The notes: generated by a model from the letters alone, not told the origin. Positions 33,001-43,534 are shown, counted from the first letter of the stretch. The stretch: 64,000 bases of DNA from Nectonema munidae (GCA_030549495.1 JAUIRK010001040.1:62001-126000); one strand, 5' to 3'. A program made the numbers and translations.

Positions 33001-33540
33001 ATTGTAACATATAGCCTATCCGATTCAAACTTTTGATACCGTTAATATTGAAAGGGTTCGAATAATTATCACTAAAAAGAATGCTGGACTTAAGGATTTG
33101 GAGTACAAAGAAAGTCTTATGAAGCTGAATTTTCCATCCATGATGAAAGATTTAAGAGAAGAGATATGATTTCTGTGTACAATGTCAGGCACAAGAATAT
33201 GAAACTTAATTCAAAAATTCTACCTGATTACTCTTAAGATTACATAGATTCCATACTTTGCCATTTAAAAAAGATTACTGTAAAAAGTCATATCTAAGAA
33301 ACTTCCTCTCTCAACCACGATAAATGATTGGAACTATTTGCCTAAATACGTCATTCAATCTCCAACCTTGAATATCTTCAAGAATAGATCAGATTAGATG
33401 CTTTCTAAAAGGATAGTATCTTGATACATAGAAGAGGTTTTGTATTTGTATAAATGATTTTTTTATATCTATCTTTATGATTCGATATTTATGGGCCTAG
33501 CTTCTCTTTCGCTAATAAATTTTATATTATGTTATATTAT
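30005..33540 (+). mobile_element. Old CR1/Jockey-group LINE, interrupted by a Tigger/Jerky relic
   Basis: Plus-strand pieces in LINE order: endonuclease start (30,070-30,320; KLEELTFILKKKKFDPAVI, TGIRGILFYLKEGL), linker (30,617-31,020; YKEVSNALKKDHKNLVSFEK), RT (32,500-32,760; YRPVRLTSVLCKVYKSI, NSNQHGFTNGKSPT) and C-terminal domain (32,870-33,400; RVRIIITKKNAGL, LMKLNFPSMM). The pieces align with the younger LINE at 6,586-9,010 and share its 3' tail TTCGCTAATAAA. Many stops and frameshifts are present. Part of RT is missing where the insertion at about 31,024-32,490 lies. Confidence 0.8.
31024..32490 (-). pseudogene. Tigger/Jerky-type transposase relic
   Basis: Minus strand. The 5' part (about 32,370-32,130) reads MAGKRNASGKS then RLRDLARHYNLSASTVATIN, a CENP-B-type helix-turn-helix. 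The 3' part (31,605-31,342) reads ISLIQRMDQGIISTFKAYYY, the block around the third catalytic Asp of Tigger/Jerky proteins. Frameshifts and stops separate them, and clear inverted repeats were not found. Phylogenetically distinct from the young pogo copy at 451-2,763. Confidence 0.65.
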
Positions 33541-33890
33541 ATGACAACCTCCTTAGTTTTTCTGGAAAATGGCGGTTACGCAATTTCTTGAGAATTCAAG
33601 AAAAGGACGTGATATTAGGGGAAGTTTAGCTAAAATTTAAACAACTTTGCCCGCTATAAAACTTTTTGAAGAACTCATTTACTTGCTAGCACTGTCTAGA
33701 AACCTTCATTGTATATTCTGGTGGAGAGAGTTTCGTTGTTTAGAGATGACATGCAAAAGCGTAAGGCAATGTTCTAAGTAGCCAAGCTCTTTATCGATAT
33801 GTCTGGGACTAAACAATGTTTCTTTCTGCTATAGTTTATCTTACAAAAGAACAAAAATCTTATTCTAGTAGTAAATAAAAAAATTAAAAT
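33541..33890. other. Non-coding stretch
   Basis: No recognised feature between the LINE tail and the Penelope-like element. Confidence 0.5.
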
Positions 33891-34025
33891 TTTATAGAAT
33901 CTTTATTAGGAACAAGAACGTGAAGAACAATACAAAATTTTTCGAAACGGCAACGTTTTTTTATCAAGTAAAATAAAGAATAATGTGAGAAAAGGTGCAG
34001 TAAGTGAAAAGCTATGAAGCCAAAG

Positions 34026-34518
34026 CTAATTAGCTGGAGGGGAAATGTAGGAAAAGAATGCAAAGAGAATAAAGTTGTTATAACGTGGTGTATATCTGAG
34101 GTACTTCGATGTGTAAGTTAATGGAGTTGGGTTGGCGTAAAGAATGCCAAGCTTCGAGAAATAAGAGTTGATGAGGAGATGGAGAGGTGCAAAGGATGCG
34201 TACATCTTCGAAATCGAAAGAGTGTGTTGGATTTTAGTAATGAGGTGTTGAAGCATCATGTTATTGGGGTGTCTGTTTACCTGATCACGGTTCTGCAGTG
34301 CTTTATTAATTAAAGAGCTACCTGTGTTCGTGGATCCGGGTATGTAAGGTTCTTTCAGTTTCACGAATGTAGGAAGCAGGACAGTCATTACATTTTACTT
34401 TATACACACAATTTTTTGTATTCAAAGGATCACTATTTTCCAAAAAATTGTGCTTAAAGTTCGAGTGTAGGTAGTTGCGAGGTTTGGGTACTAAATCAAT
34501 ATTATAGGGGCGCAACAT
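34026..34518 (-). pseudogene. GIY-YIG endonuclease of the Penelope-like element
   Basis: Reads LNTKNCVYKVKCNDCPASYI then RETERTLHTRIHEHR, with the CxxC and the YI-x-ET-x-R-x-L-x-x-R-x-x-E-H pattern of Penelope GIY-YIG domains. A frameshift follows near 34,320; beyond it ALQNRDQVNRHPNNM continues the domain's C-terminal part. It nicks target DNA for insertion in live elements. About 350 bp upstream lies the RT, as expected for the family. Confidence 0.8.
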
Positions 34519-34796
34519 TTTAGCTTATTTATTGAAATAAAAGGTGTCATAAACATGAGAAAAACGAATTTGTTTTGGCTTGGTAACTAAGTTATGAAAA
34601 TCTTTAAAGTATATGATTCAATTTGAAAATCATTCTTGGAGGCAAAGCGAGTTTTGCATGAAGAAAGTGATGACTGGATGACGGAATTGGGGTAGTTGTT
34701 AGAAGTAACACAGATTTTACCTTATCAAGCTCTTTTTCTAATTCAGTTGAGTCCGAGGATAGGAAAAGGGAACGAGTGAAGTCACATACTGACAGC

Positions 34797-35600
34797 TTAT
34801 GAGATAAAGGATGAGCAGATAAAAAATATAAAATATCTGTAAGTGTGGGTAGGTTTGTAAAAAACTTTTGTGTGTAAAAGATTACCTCTTCTGTTAATTG
34901 TGCAATCGAGAAAGGAAAGAGAATTATTTTCTTCATTCTCTATAGTAAACTTAAGGCATGGGTGAAAGGTATTTAAAGATAGATGGAAAGAATTAACTTT
35001 ATCTTTGTTTATGATGCAAATAACATCATCAACATATCGTGTATATAGTTTAGGAAAATAGGAAAGAGTAGAGAGAAGAGAATTTTCCAAAGACTCAAGT
35101 ACAATTTGGGCCAAAATTCCACTTATTGGATTGCCCATAGGTGTACCGTGTATTTGCTTATAAATTGTCTTGTCGAAAGTGAAATAACTGTTACTGCAGA
35201 TAAGGTTTAAAATTTCTAAAATATCCTTGGGTGTGAGGCTTGTAATTTTTTCTAACTGAGAGATCATAAGTAAATTTTCGAGGGTCTGGAGTGCATATTC
35301 AAGTGGAATAGAGGTAAATAGTGACTCTACGTCAAAGCTAACCATAACACCATCTTCATGATCTTTAAGTAAACCAACAAAATCTTGTGAATTTCTTACA
35401 GATAACTTGTTTTGATTGGTAAGATTTGAAAGGACTTTTGATAAATGCTTGCAAAATGAGTAAAAAGGAGAATAAGTATAATTGAGAATGGGGCGAAGTG
35501 GAAGCGCAGCTTTATGTATTTTTGGCAGACCATACAAATAAGGATATACGGAAAAATCAGCATGAAAATTCTTGTATTCTTTAAAAGAAAGTTTACCTTC
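34797..35600 (-). pseudogene. Penelope-like reverse transcriptase
   Basis: Landmarks in order: YLYGLPKIHK and LRPILNYTYSP (35,540-35,470), VMVSFDVESLFTSIPLEYAL (catalytic Asp in SFDVESLFT, about 35,345-35,290), HGTPMGNPISGILAQIVLES (35,155-35,100), YTRYVDDVICI (YVDD active site, about 35,045-35,015) and NSLSFLDCTINR (about 34,920). About 245 codons are open; upstream sequence (KNFHADFSVYPYLY) is in frame from about 35,600. The frame changes at about 34,850 near FYKPTHTYRY. The catalytic residues are intact, so the copy may be only moderately old. Confidence 0.87.
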
Positions 35601-35660
35601 TTTATAAATCTAGTAGTAAAATTAGGAAAATTAATGAACACGTTGAAAATTTTCAAGCGT

Positions 35661-36100
35661 AAAAAAACATTTGCCTGTTTACACTTGGATTTTTTATATG
35701 TATGTCTTATTTCCCAAATAAAGGCATTTGTATTTAGAAAGAAGTATTTTGTTGCAGTTGATTTCCATTAACTACCGGAAAAAGTAAAAAAAAAATTTTA
35801 TATACAAATAAAGGAAGTGTTTTAAAAATTTTATGTCAACCATCAAGTACCTCTTGGATCCATCATGTGAACAGCCTTTGAATCACAAATCCATTTTGAG
35901 AATATTTACTATTTTCATTATTTAATTGTGCATTTTTGAAGGTATAGGGATGAAAAAAATTTATTTAAAAGATTTAAAAAGAAAAAGAAAAGATAATCAT
36001 GAAGGAGTACAAAGTATTCATCACTAATGATTGTAAGAAACAAATGGACTGATTATCATTTTTTTCTGGATTATTATTCCTTTATTATAATAAGCTCTAC
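35661..36100. other. Non-coding stretch
   Basis: AT-rich sequence. If the gene on the minus strand at 36,108-36,907 has further exons they could lie here, but no exon pair was recognised. Confidence 0.4.
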
Positions 36101-36107
36101 ATCTTAC

Positions 36108-36184
36108 AATTATAATTACTACTTCTTTAGGTGGCCCTCCAATTTTAATTTCAAATTTTTCGCCTTCTGCAACTTTCACAATTT
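36108..36184 (-). CDS. Host surface/secreted protein, exon 5 (of those seen)
   Basis: Preceded by TATTTCAG and followed by the donor GTAAGATG. Entering phase is 1. It reads IVKVAEGEKFEIKIGGPPKE, then VVIII. The VAEGEKFEI pattern resembles the first strands of an Ig- or fibronectin-like domain. The donor leaves phase 0, unlike the earlier exons, so this boundary is less certain than the others. Confidence 0.55.
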
Positions 36185-36239
36185 CTGAAATATTTTAAGA
36201 TAAAACAGAGAATAAACAATGGCAATAATATCTTACTAC

Positions 36240-36326
36240 TGGGATAGAAGCATGTGCCGTTAAAATTTATGGATATCTTAGCATAAAAATTTTCACTATC
36301 ATGGTGTATATCTGTTATGTTCATAT
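36240..36326 (-). CDS. Host surface/secreted protein, exon 4
   Basis: 87 bp between GTTTCAG and the donor A|GTAGTAAG, phase 1 at both ends. It reads MNITDIHHDSENFYAKISIN, then FNGTCFYP. Two N-glycosylation sequons (NIT, NGT) and one Cys. Intron to the next exon is 55 bp. Confidence 0.65.
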
Positions 36327-36380
36327 CTGAAACGAAGTAATAATGATATTATTTCTAGTTAATGAAAAATAACACTTTAC

Positions 36381-36566
36381 TTGGCACAAAATCGTCCGGT
36401 GAAGTTTTAGCAATCAAAAGTTGAAATCTAGAAGTTTCTACAGAGTCTGAGTGTATGATGATGTTTAACATACTAATTCTACTTCTGAAAAGATCTCGGT
36501 TGTTATCCTGATACGAATATAAACGATCTGGATTACTGCGAATTATTTCACTTTTTACTCTTTTAA
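36381..36566 (-). CDS. Host surface/secreted protein, exon 3
   Basis: 186 bp between ATTTTTAG and the donor A|GTAAAGTG, phase 1 at both ends. It reads KRVKSEIIRSNPDRLYSYQD, then NNRDLFRSRISMLNIIIHSD and SVETSRFQLLIAKTSPDDFV. Alternating polar/hydrophobic strands suggest a beta-sandwich. No Cys. Intron to exon 4 is 54 bp. Confidence 0.68.
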
Positions 36567-36617
36567 CTAAAAATGGCAAAAATTAATGATGAGGCATTTG
36601 CATAATTTCATTGTGAC

Positions 36618-36710
36618 CTGGGTGAAAATCTTTGATTAAGGAAAATTTGGAAATATCTATTTCGTTTCTAAATGTTATGTGCAAACTCGAATTTGGTAAA
36701 AATTCGATTC
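36618..36710 (-). CDS. Host surface/secreted protein, exon 2
   Basis: 93 bp between ACATTTCAG and the donor CAG|GTCACA, phase 1 at both ends. It reads IEFLPNSSLHITFRNEIDIS, then KFSLIKDFHP, with an NSS sequon. The donor is non-consensus after GT, so the 3' edge is a little uncertain. Intron to exon 3 is 51 bp. Confidence 0.6.
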
Positions 36711-36781
36711 CTGAAATGTATAGTCTAGATCCGAAAAAGAAACAATATAGAAGATTTATTTGAAAGAGTAAAAGATCTTAC

Positions 36782-36907
36782 CGTGTTTCATATTAAATTC
36801 TATTGAGCATTCACTCAATGGAACATTTAAATTTTCACATTTTATTATTAGGGGTTCTGAAATCTTGGTAACAAAACTGACATGTTCACCTTTTGTAACA
36901 TTAAATT
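36782..36907 (-). CDS. Host surface/secreted protein, exon 1 (of those seen)
   Basis: 126 bp between TTTTAG and the donor G|GTAAGATC, phase 1 at both ends. It reads FNVTKGEHVSFVTKISEPLI, then IKCENLNVPLSECSIEFNMK. An NVT sequon and a C-x9-C pair are present. Four consecutive exons (126, 93, 186, 87 bp) are exact multiples of three with phase-1 introns of 51-71 bp, a pattern of extracellular module genes. The family is not recognised. Earlier exons with signal peptide, and later exons, are not seen. The protein would be glycosylated and outside the cell. Confidence 0.65.
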
Positions 36908-37644
36908 CTAAAATTAAAAATTTTATATTCACAATATACCTTAAGAATTTATTGACACACATTCTAATTTATTCATTGCGTTTAAAAATGTCATAGATCA
37001 AATTTGATCTGAATGACGTCATGCCAGTTTTCAAGAATGCTGAAAATATCTCTGTAAAAGAATGTTCTTGAAAAAATTACCCAAAGTACGTTTTTTATTG
37101 AGGGAGTTGGAATGGAGATCGGTTCAGAAGGATTACAGGATGGTCACTGCCAAGTCTCAAACCAAAATCTTACTTGCTTTGAGCTCAATCAAATCCATAA
37201 ATCCAGCACCATTAAAAGATAATTAAGTGCTGGCTTACCTATAACTTTATACATAATACTAACATGAATATGATAATTCCTTACCTCTTCAAAAATGTAA
37301 TTCATTGGTCAACAGATGTTTTTCATCAGACATCACTCATATTGTTTTATATGTAGTTTTTCATGCTCATTTTAAATATGCAATTAGTTTATTGTCAACA
37401 CGTACAGTTTTTCATATTTTTGACAGAGGTACAAATGATGTCATATCATCTTAAAATAATCTAGTGTATTTTTATTCCGTTTAATATATTTAGAGACTTC
37501 ATAATTTTCTTTCTAATACAACATCGAGGAAGGACCTAAATCATCCTAATGAATTCTGTTATGTTCGTTGAGAATGTATAGTGAACACACAGAAACGTGC
37601 AATTACTCCTAAAATAAGAAAAATCTACAAATTGTAATTTGATT
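36908..37644. other. Stretch without a supported gene
   Basis: AT-rich. A short frame at 36,920-36,962 on the minus strand could be a preceding exon, but its phase does not fit. No repeat recognised. Confidence 0.4.
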
Positions 37645-38052
37645 GTCCTAGAAAATCTTGGGCTTCTCATCATATTTGCTCTGATTGTTCAAATGATTTA
37701 CAAGATTGGTTTAATAAAAAGAAAAAATACAAGCATACAATTGAGTATCCAAATATGGAATCAGACCTGCATATCACAATGAAAATTTACGATTGCGTTT
37801 CAGATGATGATGGCGATCATGATTCCGACAAATTTAATGTCAAGAATTATGTGCCTGAAAAAGATAACATTTTACCTAAAAAAATTTCACAAGCTGAATT
37901 AAACGACCTCGCTAAAGATTTATCCCTTTCAAAAAGCAAAGCTGAACTTTTAGCATCAAGATTAAAAGAAAAATCTTTGTTAGAAGCGGATGTTTGCATA
38001 ACATATTTTAGACAAAGAAATTTTATTCTGCAGACATTTTATTCTATTAAAT

Positions 38053-38499
38053 GTCCACTTTGTTATTGTAACAATATTGATGGTTTTTTTGCATGTTTAA
38101 ACCAAAGGAATAATTCATTCTTTAAAGTGGCGGCTATTTATTGATTCTTCAGAACTCAGTTTGAAATGTTTTTGCTTCACAATGGTAACTTGATTATTAA
38201 ATACAAGATTAAATTCAAAAATTAATTATTAAATACAAGATTATTAAATTCAAGTTACCATTGTGAAGCAAATACCTTTCAAACTGAGTTCTGAAGAATC
38301 AATAAATAGCCGCCACTCTAAAGAATGAATTATTCCTTTGGTAAATGATCTATTAAAGGTCCACTTTGTTATTGTAACAATATTGTTGGTCTTTTTGCAT
38401 GTTTAAACCAAAGGAATAATTCATTGTTTAGAGTGGCGGCTATTTATTGATTCTTCAGAACTCAGTTTGAAATGTTTTTGCTTCACAATGGTAACTTGA
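38053..38499. repeat. Inverted triplication (+, -, +) inside the multicopy ORF
   Basis: Segment 38,053-38,193 is repeated in direct orientation at 38,359-38,499, and part of it in inverse orientation at 38,250-38,341. All share GTTACCATTGTGAAGCAAA and GCCGCCACT or their complements. Between copies 1 and 2 a 20-bp AT-rich motif ATTATTAAATACAAGATTA is also doubled. Confidence 0.88.
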
Positions 38500-38745
38500 A
38501 ACCTTCTATTCCTTTAGCACATTCTGATCATCTTTCTGAAACATATGAACACATTTAAATATTATTCGAATCATTTAAAAATAATAGGAATGGTGATGGG
38601 AATGCAATCAAGCTTTGCAAAATATTGCTGTTTTTTATGCCTTTGGGACAGTCAGGCAACCGATAAGCACTATTCAACTTTTGTTTGCAAAGCTATGACA
38701 ACATATCAGCAAGGGTTATCTAATGTCAAGCAGATGTCTCTAGTC

Positions 38746-39580
38746 CAGTGGTTCTTAACCTTTAGAATCTGTTTACCCCTAAATATTATGAAAAATTTTT
38801 TTATGACCCCTATAAAATTCTTTTTGATTCAGCCGTTTAAAGTTCAAAACAAGAAACTTTACATGTTATATTTTATAAACTTACTTGTTAAAAGGAAGTT
38901 TAATTGAAAAATTTTATTTAAATTAATATAATCTAACAAATTCAGTATAATTTAATTCGAAGGCTGGTATTCTTTGTCAGACAAAAGTTTTTCAAAACAT
39001 GGTGTAGTGCTCGACAGACAGCATCTCGTGTCTGAATCAATTGCAAGCTTAATACGTGCACTTGTTTTTAAAGACATCATTGCACAAAATCCAGTCTCGC
39101 AACAATAAGTTAAAGGTGACTGTATCAAAAAAATCCTAGCACGTTTGGAAAGAATAGGATAAACGGTTTTTAATTTGGCCCAGAATGATGGAAATTCTTG
39201 CTCGGAAAAATCAAGTTTTAATTGACTGTCTTCTCTTATTTGAAAAAACTCCACTTTGACAGCAGCTTTCGGTCACTGAAAAAGGTCTGGTGATCCAAAT
39301 GTCATTAGAACGGCTATTTAACTTCGGAAAATAGTTTTCAATTGCTTGATTGCAAGCAACATGTGTGAGATATAAAATGATGTTTGATTTTAAGGGCAAA
39401 ATTATTAATTGATTGCATCATACAATCAGGATTATGAATACATTAAATAGAAATAGTTTTGCAACTGATGGAAAGACGTTCATGAGGATACACTTTTTGA
39501 TACCAAAAGTTTTTCATGACCCCTGTAAAAACTTCAAATGACCCCCAAAGGGGTCACTACCCCCAGGTTAAGAACCACTG
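38746..39580 (-). mobile_element. hAT transposon, internally deleted, 835 bp
   Basis: Starts CAGTGGTTCTTAACC and ends GGTTAAGAACCACTG, a perfect 15-bp inverted repeat. The 8-bp target duplication CTCTAGTC is exact at 38,738-38,745 and 39,581-39,588. On the minus strand at 39,254-38,952 it retains the hAT C-terminal dimerisation region: EFPSFWAKLKTVYPILSKRA and TYCCETGFCAMMSLKTSARI. The N-terminal zinc finger and the catalytic core are gone, so it depends on a full relative. Confidence 0.95.
38952..39254 (-). pseudogene. hAT transposase C-terminal fragment
   Basis: About 100 codons matching the ZBED5/SCAND3-like hAT C-terminus: FW-x-x-hK-x-x-YP-x-LS-x-x-A, then CE-x-GF-x-x-M-x-x-hKT-x-x-R and LSSTTPCFEKLLSDKEYQ. 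A second fragment with VACNQAIENYFPKLN lies upstream at 39,399-39,300 in another frame. It is an internal remnant of the 38,746-39,580 element, not a gene. Confidence 0.8.
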
Positions 39581-39950
39581 CTCTAGTCAATACACATAAT
39601 GTTTTATTACCTTCTTTACATATAAAACTTGGGCTAATAAAGCAACATATAAAAACGCTTACAAGAAGAAACTCGAATGGCTTTGAATATATAGTTAAAA
39701 AATTGTCAAAAATCACACAAGCTAAACCAAAATAAGGGATTTATGTTGTTAAAGGTTCCTTTTTGTGGTTTTTTTCGCAGAAAATCTTGAGGCAGTCAGA
39801 TGGAGAAAGTTTCCATCAAGACATTAGTGCTATGGAACAAAGATAAATGGAATGAAAGTATACTCGCCAACTATTGTTGGACACACTACCAGGATTATCC
39901 CGACTGTGAGTGTCACATCAACGAAAATCAAAAACTAATATTTTGAAGTT

Positions 39951-40583
39951 ATATTTGTCTATACATTTTTTAATTCAAGTTTTAAATAACAAAAATATAT
40001 GTGTTGAAATTTATATATTTTTTCAACTAACCAATCGATGATTCAGGTTATAAAAAAGACATAAAATTGCATGTGAATACCTAAAAAATAGGACTTGCTA
40101 ATTTAAAATTAGCGTGTAAAATTATATTAAAAAATCTAGTTTGTTCTAGTAACGGGAAAAAATTGTTTTCTTCGACCAGTGATTAATATTAAGATAAAAA
40201 CACAAACAAAATTTTTTACAAAAAAAAAATCTTTACCGTTCACATCGGGCACATTTAAATAATTTAAACTTGAAAAAATACAATAAACTTTTATAATTTT
40301 GATTCTCTCAGATATTTATTCATTCTGCAAATGTATTTATTAGTTCGCTTTTTGGAGAAATATTTCAATGCGGATTCATTTAAATCTTGGGTTTATGAAT
40401 TAGAGGAAGCTAGTTGATAAGTTGACAAATAGATTTCACTTAATTTTACATTCTATTGTATAGATTCAAAAAAATATAAATAATAGAAAATGTTGAATTA
40501 AAGCATTCTTTTCAAATTTATAAGGGATTCAAGTTAAGAAATTTTTGAATTCTTATCGTTTCCTATATTTTGTCTAATTGTTT
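39951..40583. other. Non-coding stretch
   Basis: AT-rich with nothing recognised. The tail of the multicopy ORF may extend into the first 100 bp. Confidence 0.45.
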
Positions 40584-40591
40584 ACTTTATT

Positions 40592-40870
40592 CAGGGCTGG
40601 CCCTAGTGTTCACGGGGCCTTATGCAAAATAAATAGCGTGGGGCCCAGTGCGGGTAGGAAAAAAGATTAAAAATGAGAAATAAGATTTTGAAAAAAAGAA
40701 AAGGGATTAGTTTTATTACTTTTTCATTAACACAAAATGACGATCAAAGTAACTTTATTTTTGCGAACCTTGCATTTAGCGAAATCATACAATATATCAT
40801 CAAAATAAAAAATGAGAAACGCGGGGCCCACAGCGACCGCTTAGGTTGCAGTGGCCTAAGGCCGGCCCTG
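40592..40870. mobile_element. hAT-type MITE, 279 bp
   Basis: Ends CAGGGCTGGCCCTAG and GGCCGGCCCTG. Target duplication ACTTTATT is exact at 40,584-40,591 and 40,871-40,878. Internal GGGGCC blocks give it GC-rich ends in AT-rich surroundings. Non-coding; it is inserted close to the start of the following LINE fragment. Confidence 0.9.
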
Positions 40871-40889
40871 ACTTTATTCATGTAAAATT

Positions 40890-42630
40890 TAATTAAAAAT
40901 TTAAATAAAAAAGGACAACGTTCTTCTATTCGAAATTATAGACCTATAAGCATATAAGACAGTTTCTAAAATAATAGAAAAATACTCGATTAGCAAATTT
41001 TTAAGTACGTTCAGCAATACGACATTTTATTTCATTATTATCAATTTGCTTTCAGGCCTAAATTTCCATCAAATCACATGAATACGCTTTTTATAGATAC
41101 ATATTCATTTGATAAATATGATGAAGTCCTAGCATAGTTCATAGATCTCCCCAAGGCTTTCGATAGCATTTCTCATGATATTCTAATAACTAAATTATTA
41201 CTCCATGGATTTTCATTTGATGCAACAACATTTTTGAAATCATACTAATCGTCGCCAAAGTTTGAAAGCACAATTTCTAAAGGAGTTCCTCGAGGATCAA
41301 TCCTTGCTTCACTTTTGTTTTTTCTTTTTATAATGACATTTATAACTTTAATAAAAATACACAATTGTATTTCTTCTTAGACGATTTTACCATCGTTGCA
41401 CCACTTCCAAAATTGAATGCTTCCATCTCCTCAGCAGATCAAAGAATAAATTCAATTTTTGAATGGTGATATTTGAATTAATTTATTGTAAATAAAAAGA
41501 CAAAAGCAATGTATTTTCCAACAAAAAAATAATAATTGAGTATAGTGGCAGCATGAAATTTGTTGAAAGATTTTTCCTTCTTGGCCTTTTAAGAAATAAA
41601 AATATAACCTGAAAAATCACATACATTTGTAGAAGCCAAGCCAAACTCTGTCAATGGTATAATCAAAAGAGATAAGACGAGTTACCGGCACAATCTAAAC
41701 TCACAATATATAAAAGTTTATTTCTATCTATTTCTATTAACCCTTCGATATCGATAATATCGTTGGCATTAGCAAATTATGCTGTCTTCAATAAAGCTAT
41801 TCTGATTATTTTTAAATGCCCTCTATAAGTCAAACATCTCTCTTTTATCGCTAAAATCTACTAAAAGTTGTGGACATATATTTCCCACAAATGTCCACAC
41901 TTGTATATAAGCTTTTTTCCAACTTCACATCTCATATTTTTGATCATTGGACGTACTTTAATCGTGATTTAGATAATTACAATCTCAGATTTCTAAATAA
42001 TTTATTTAAAAAGTCCTTAAGACAGAGAATAATGAAACATTGGAACGGGTTTCTTGTAAATTACTCCTAATTTTTCTGAAATTGATCAGGTAATTGATGA
42101 GACTTATTACACAAAACCTAACTTATTTATTTATTTTTCTTAGACAAGCCTTCTTCCCTATGAATTTAACGTTTTGGGAAAAGTTCCAACTTAAAATTCT
42201 TCTCTGCTTTAATTTTAAAATGGCAGATGTTGGTACTTACTCTACTCCTGTATCTTGTAGAACACAATACTCTACTTTTTTTTTAAGCAAAAGATACTCA
42301 TATAAAAAAGATTACTATAAGAAACTAATCAACTGTTTGAAAAACATTTTTACCCTATCTACTATCACTCCTTTTCTAAAGTAAGAAAAAAGAACCATGT
42401 CCTCCCTTTCACAGTTTAAAAAATCCTTGTTTGCCGATCTCATCCTATGATTACAGCAATACTTTTCCAACTCTTCTCCTCTTTTGCTTTGAATATTGTG
42501 TTTCTGCTTGATATCAATTATTTTTTTTCTCACAGTGTCCATACACTAACATGATATATTCATTTTCGATAATATACATCATGTTTAATTAACAATAAAT
42601 TGAATTGAATTGAATGAATTGAATATTTTT
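40890..42630 (+). mobile_element. Degenerate LINE with (TTGAA)n tail
   Basis: Reverse-transcriptase scraps: NYRPISI (about 40,938), FAFRPKFPSNHMNTLFIDTY (41,050-41,110), FIDLPKAFDSISHDILITKL (41,140-41,200; catalytic Asp kept) and SKGVPRGSILASLLFFLF (41,275-41,330). The C-terminal part is seen at 41,690-42,070 with LPAQSKLTIYKSLFL and FLNNLFKKSLRQRIMKHWNG. It ends in AATAAATTGAATTGAATTGA at about 42,593-42,625, a repeated-pentamer LINE tail. Many stops and frameshifts. It resembles the LINE pieces at 51,066-51,788 more than the CR1 copies. Confidence 0.75.
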
Positions 42631-43500
42631 ATAATAAATGTAATATGTGTGTATGTATGCATTTTTTGCTATATCTATAAATACGTATAAACTCTTACAC
42701 AAAATATGTTAATTTTTTTTATCTCTAAAATGTTCACAATAATTCTCTGCTACCCAATTATGCTGTTGTACACTTCTGAAAACTTCAACCAGAGTTCCAC
42801 ATGTCTCTTTGATATCTTAACAATTTCTCTCTATTTCGTGCCATTCCAAATAAGTCAAAGTCTTCCTTTGCATCTCTTTGTCCATATTTAAATTTTTGGA
42901 AGTTTTACATCATTCATCCATTCTGTGTCTCAAAACATTCTTCGTAATATTTCTGCTTTTACTATAAAGATACTTCTCCTCTTTCCATCCACTGCCTAAA
43001 CTTCTTTATTTGATATTTTATGATACAATTTTATGCTTAGAACTTTTCTTAAAGTGTCTTTATTTCATTTAACTAAAACAATTTATGGATAATCACACTA
43101 GGGTTTTGGGCTTCCTTATCCTTCATATACTTTCTACAATATGAAAAAGGGAAACACTGAAACTTGCTAAGCTTTCCTTTTTCTGATTTTTTTGTTGATT
43201 TAAAATTAAAACTTTTTTAAACTCTTTTCTTTTTAATACTTTCTAACAATTCAGAAAATGGGGCATTGATAAATTTAAAAGTGTGAATATTTCATTTAAT
43301 TTTTATAAAATAAATATCTCTCGTTTAGAGGGGTTGACTTTCTATTAAAATCCACTTGAAGCAACTTTTTTAGTTAAACTTACCTTTTTCAAAAATTGAA
43401 TATCGAAATTATTTCTAGAAATATTGCCAGTTGTAATTGATTTATTTCACTATGCAATTCTTTGCATAAAACTTTACTGCACTTCATTCATATAAAATCT
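42631..43500. other. Non-coding stretch
   Basis: AT-rich, no supported feature. Confidence 0.45.
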
Positions 43501-43534
43501 TTTTTCCATCGTCATCTCATTTTAATGGTAAACG

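Larger units (their letters stand above)
33891..35660 (-). mobile_element. Penelope-like element with GIY-YIG endonuclease, damaged
   Basis: The minus strand carries a Penelope-type reverse transcriptase followed by a GIY-YIG nuclease, the arrangement specific to EN(+) Penelope-like elements. The reading frame is continuous through the RT core (35,537-34,797) and then broken several times. The 3' side (about 33,900-34,020) keeps sequence that still resembles the C-terminus or tail. No flanking duplications were identified, and the N-terminal part before about 35,660 is missing. Confidence 0.85.
37645..39950 (+). pseudogene. Multicopy invertebrate repeat ORF, broken by a hAT insertion and an inverted triplication
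   Basis: The plus strand reads RKSWASHHICSDCSNDLQDW (37,653-37,715), then MESDLHITMKIYD, and KKISQAELNDLAKDLSLSKS with KAELLASRLKEKSLLEADV (37,880-38,000), PLCYCNNI (38,070), GNGDG/CFLCLW (38,600-38,645), LLPSLHIKLGLIKQHIKTLT (39,605-39,665) and GESFHQDISAMEQR (39,800-39,845). I recall this motif order from a family of uncharacterised proteins repeated many times in arthropod and cnidarian genomes, presumably from a mobile element; function unknown. The N-terminal CxxC part looks zinc-binding. Frameshifts occur near 38,030-38,140 and beyond 38,560. The 835-bp hAT insertion lies at 38,746-39,580. Confidence 0.6.
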
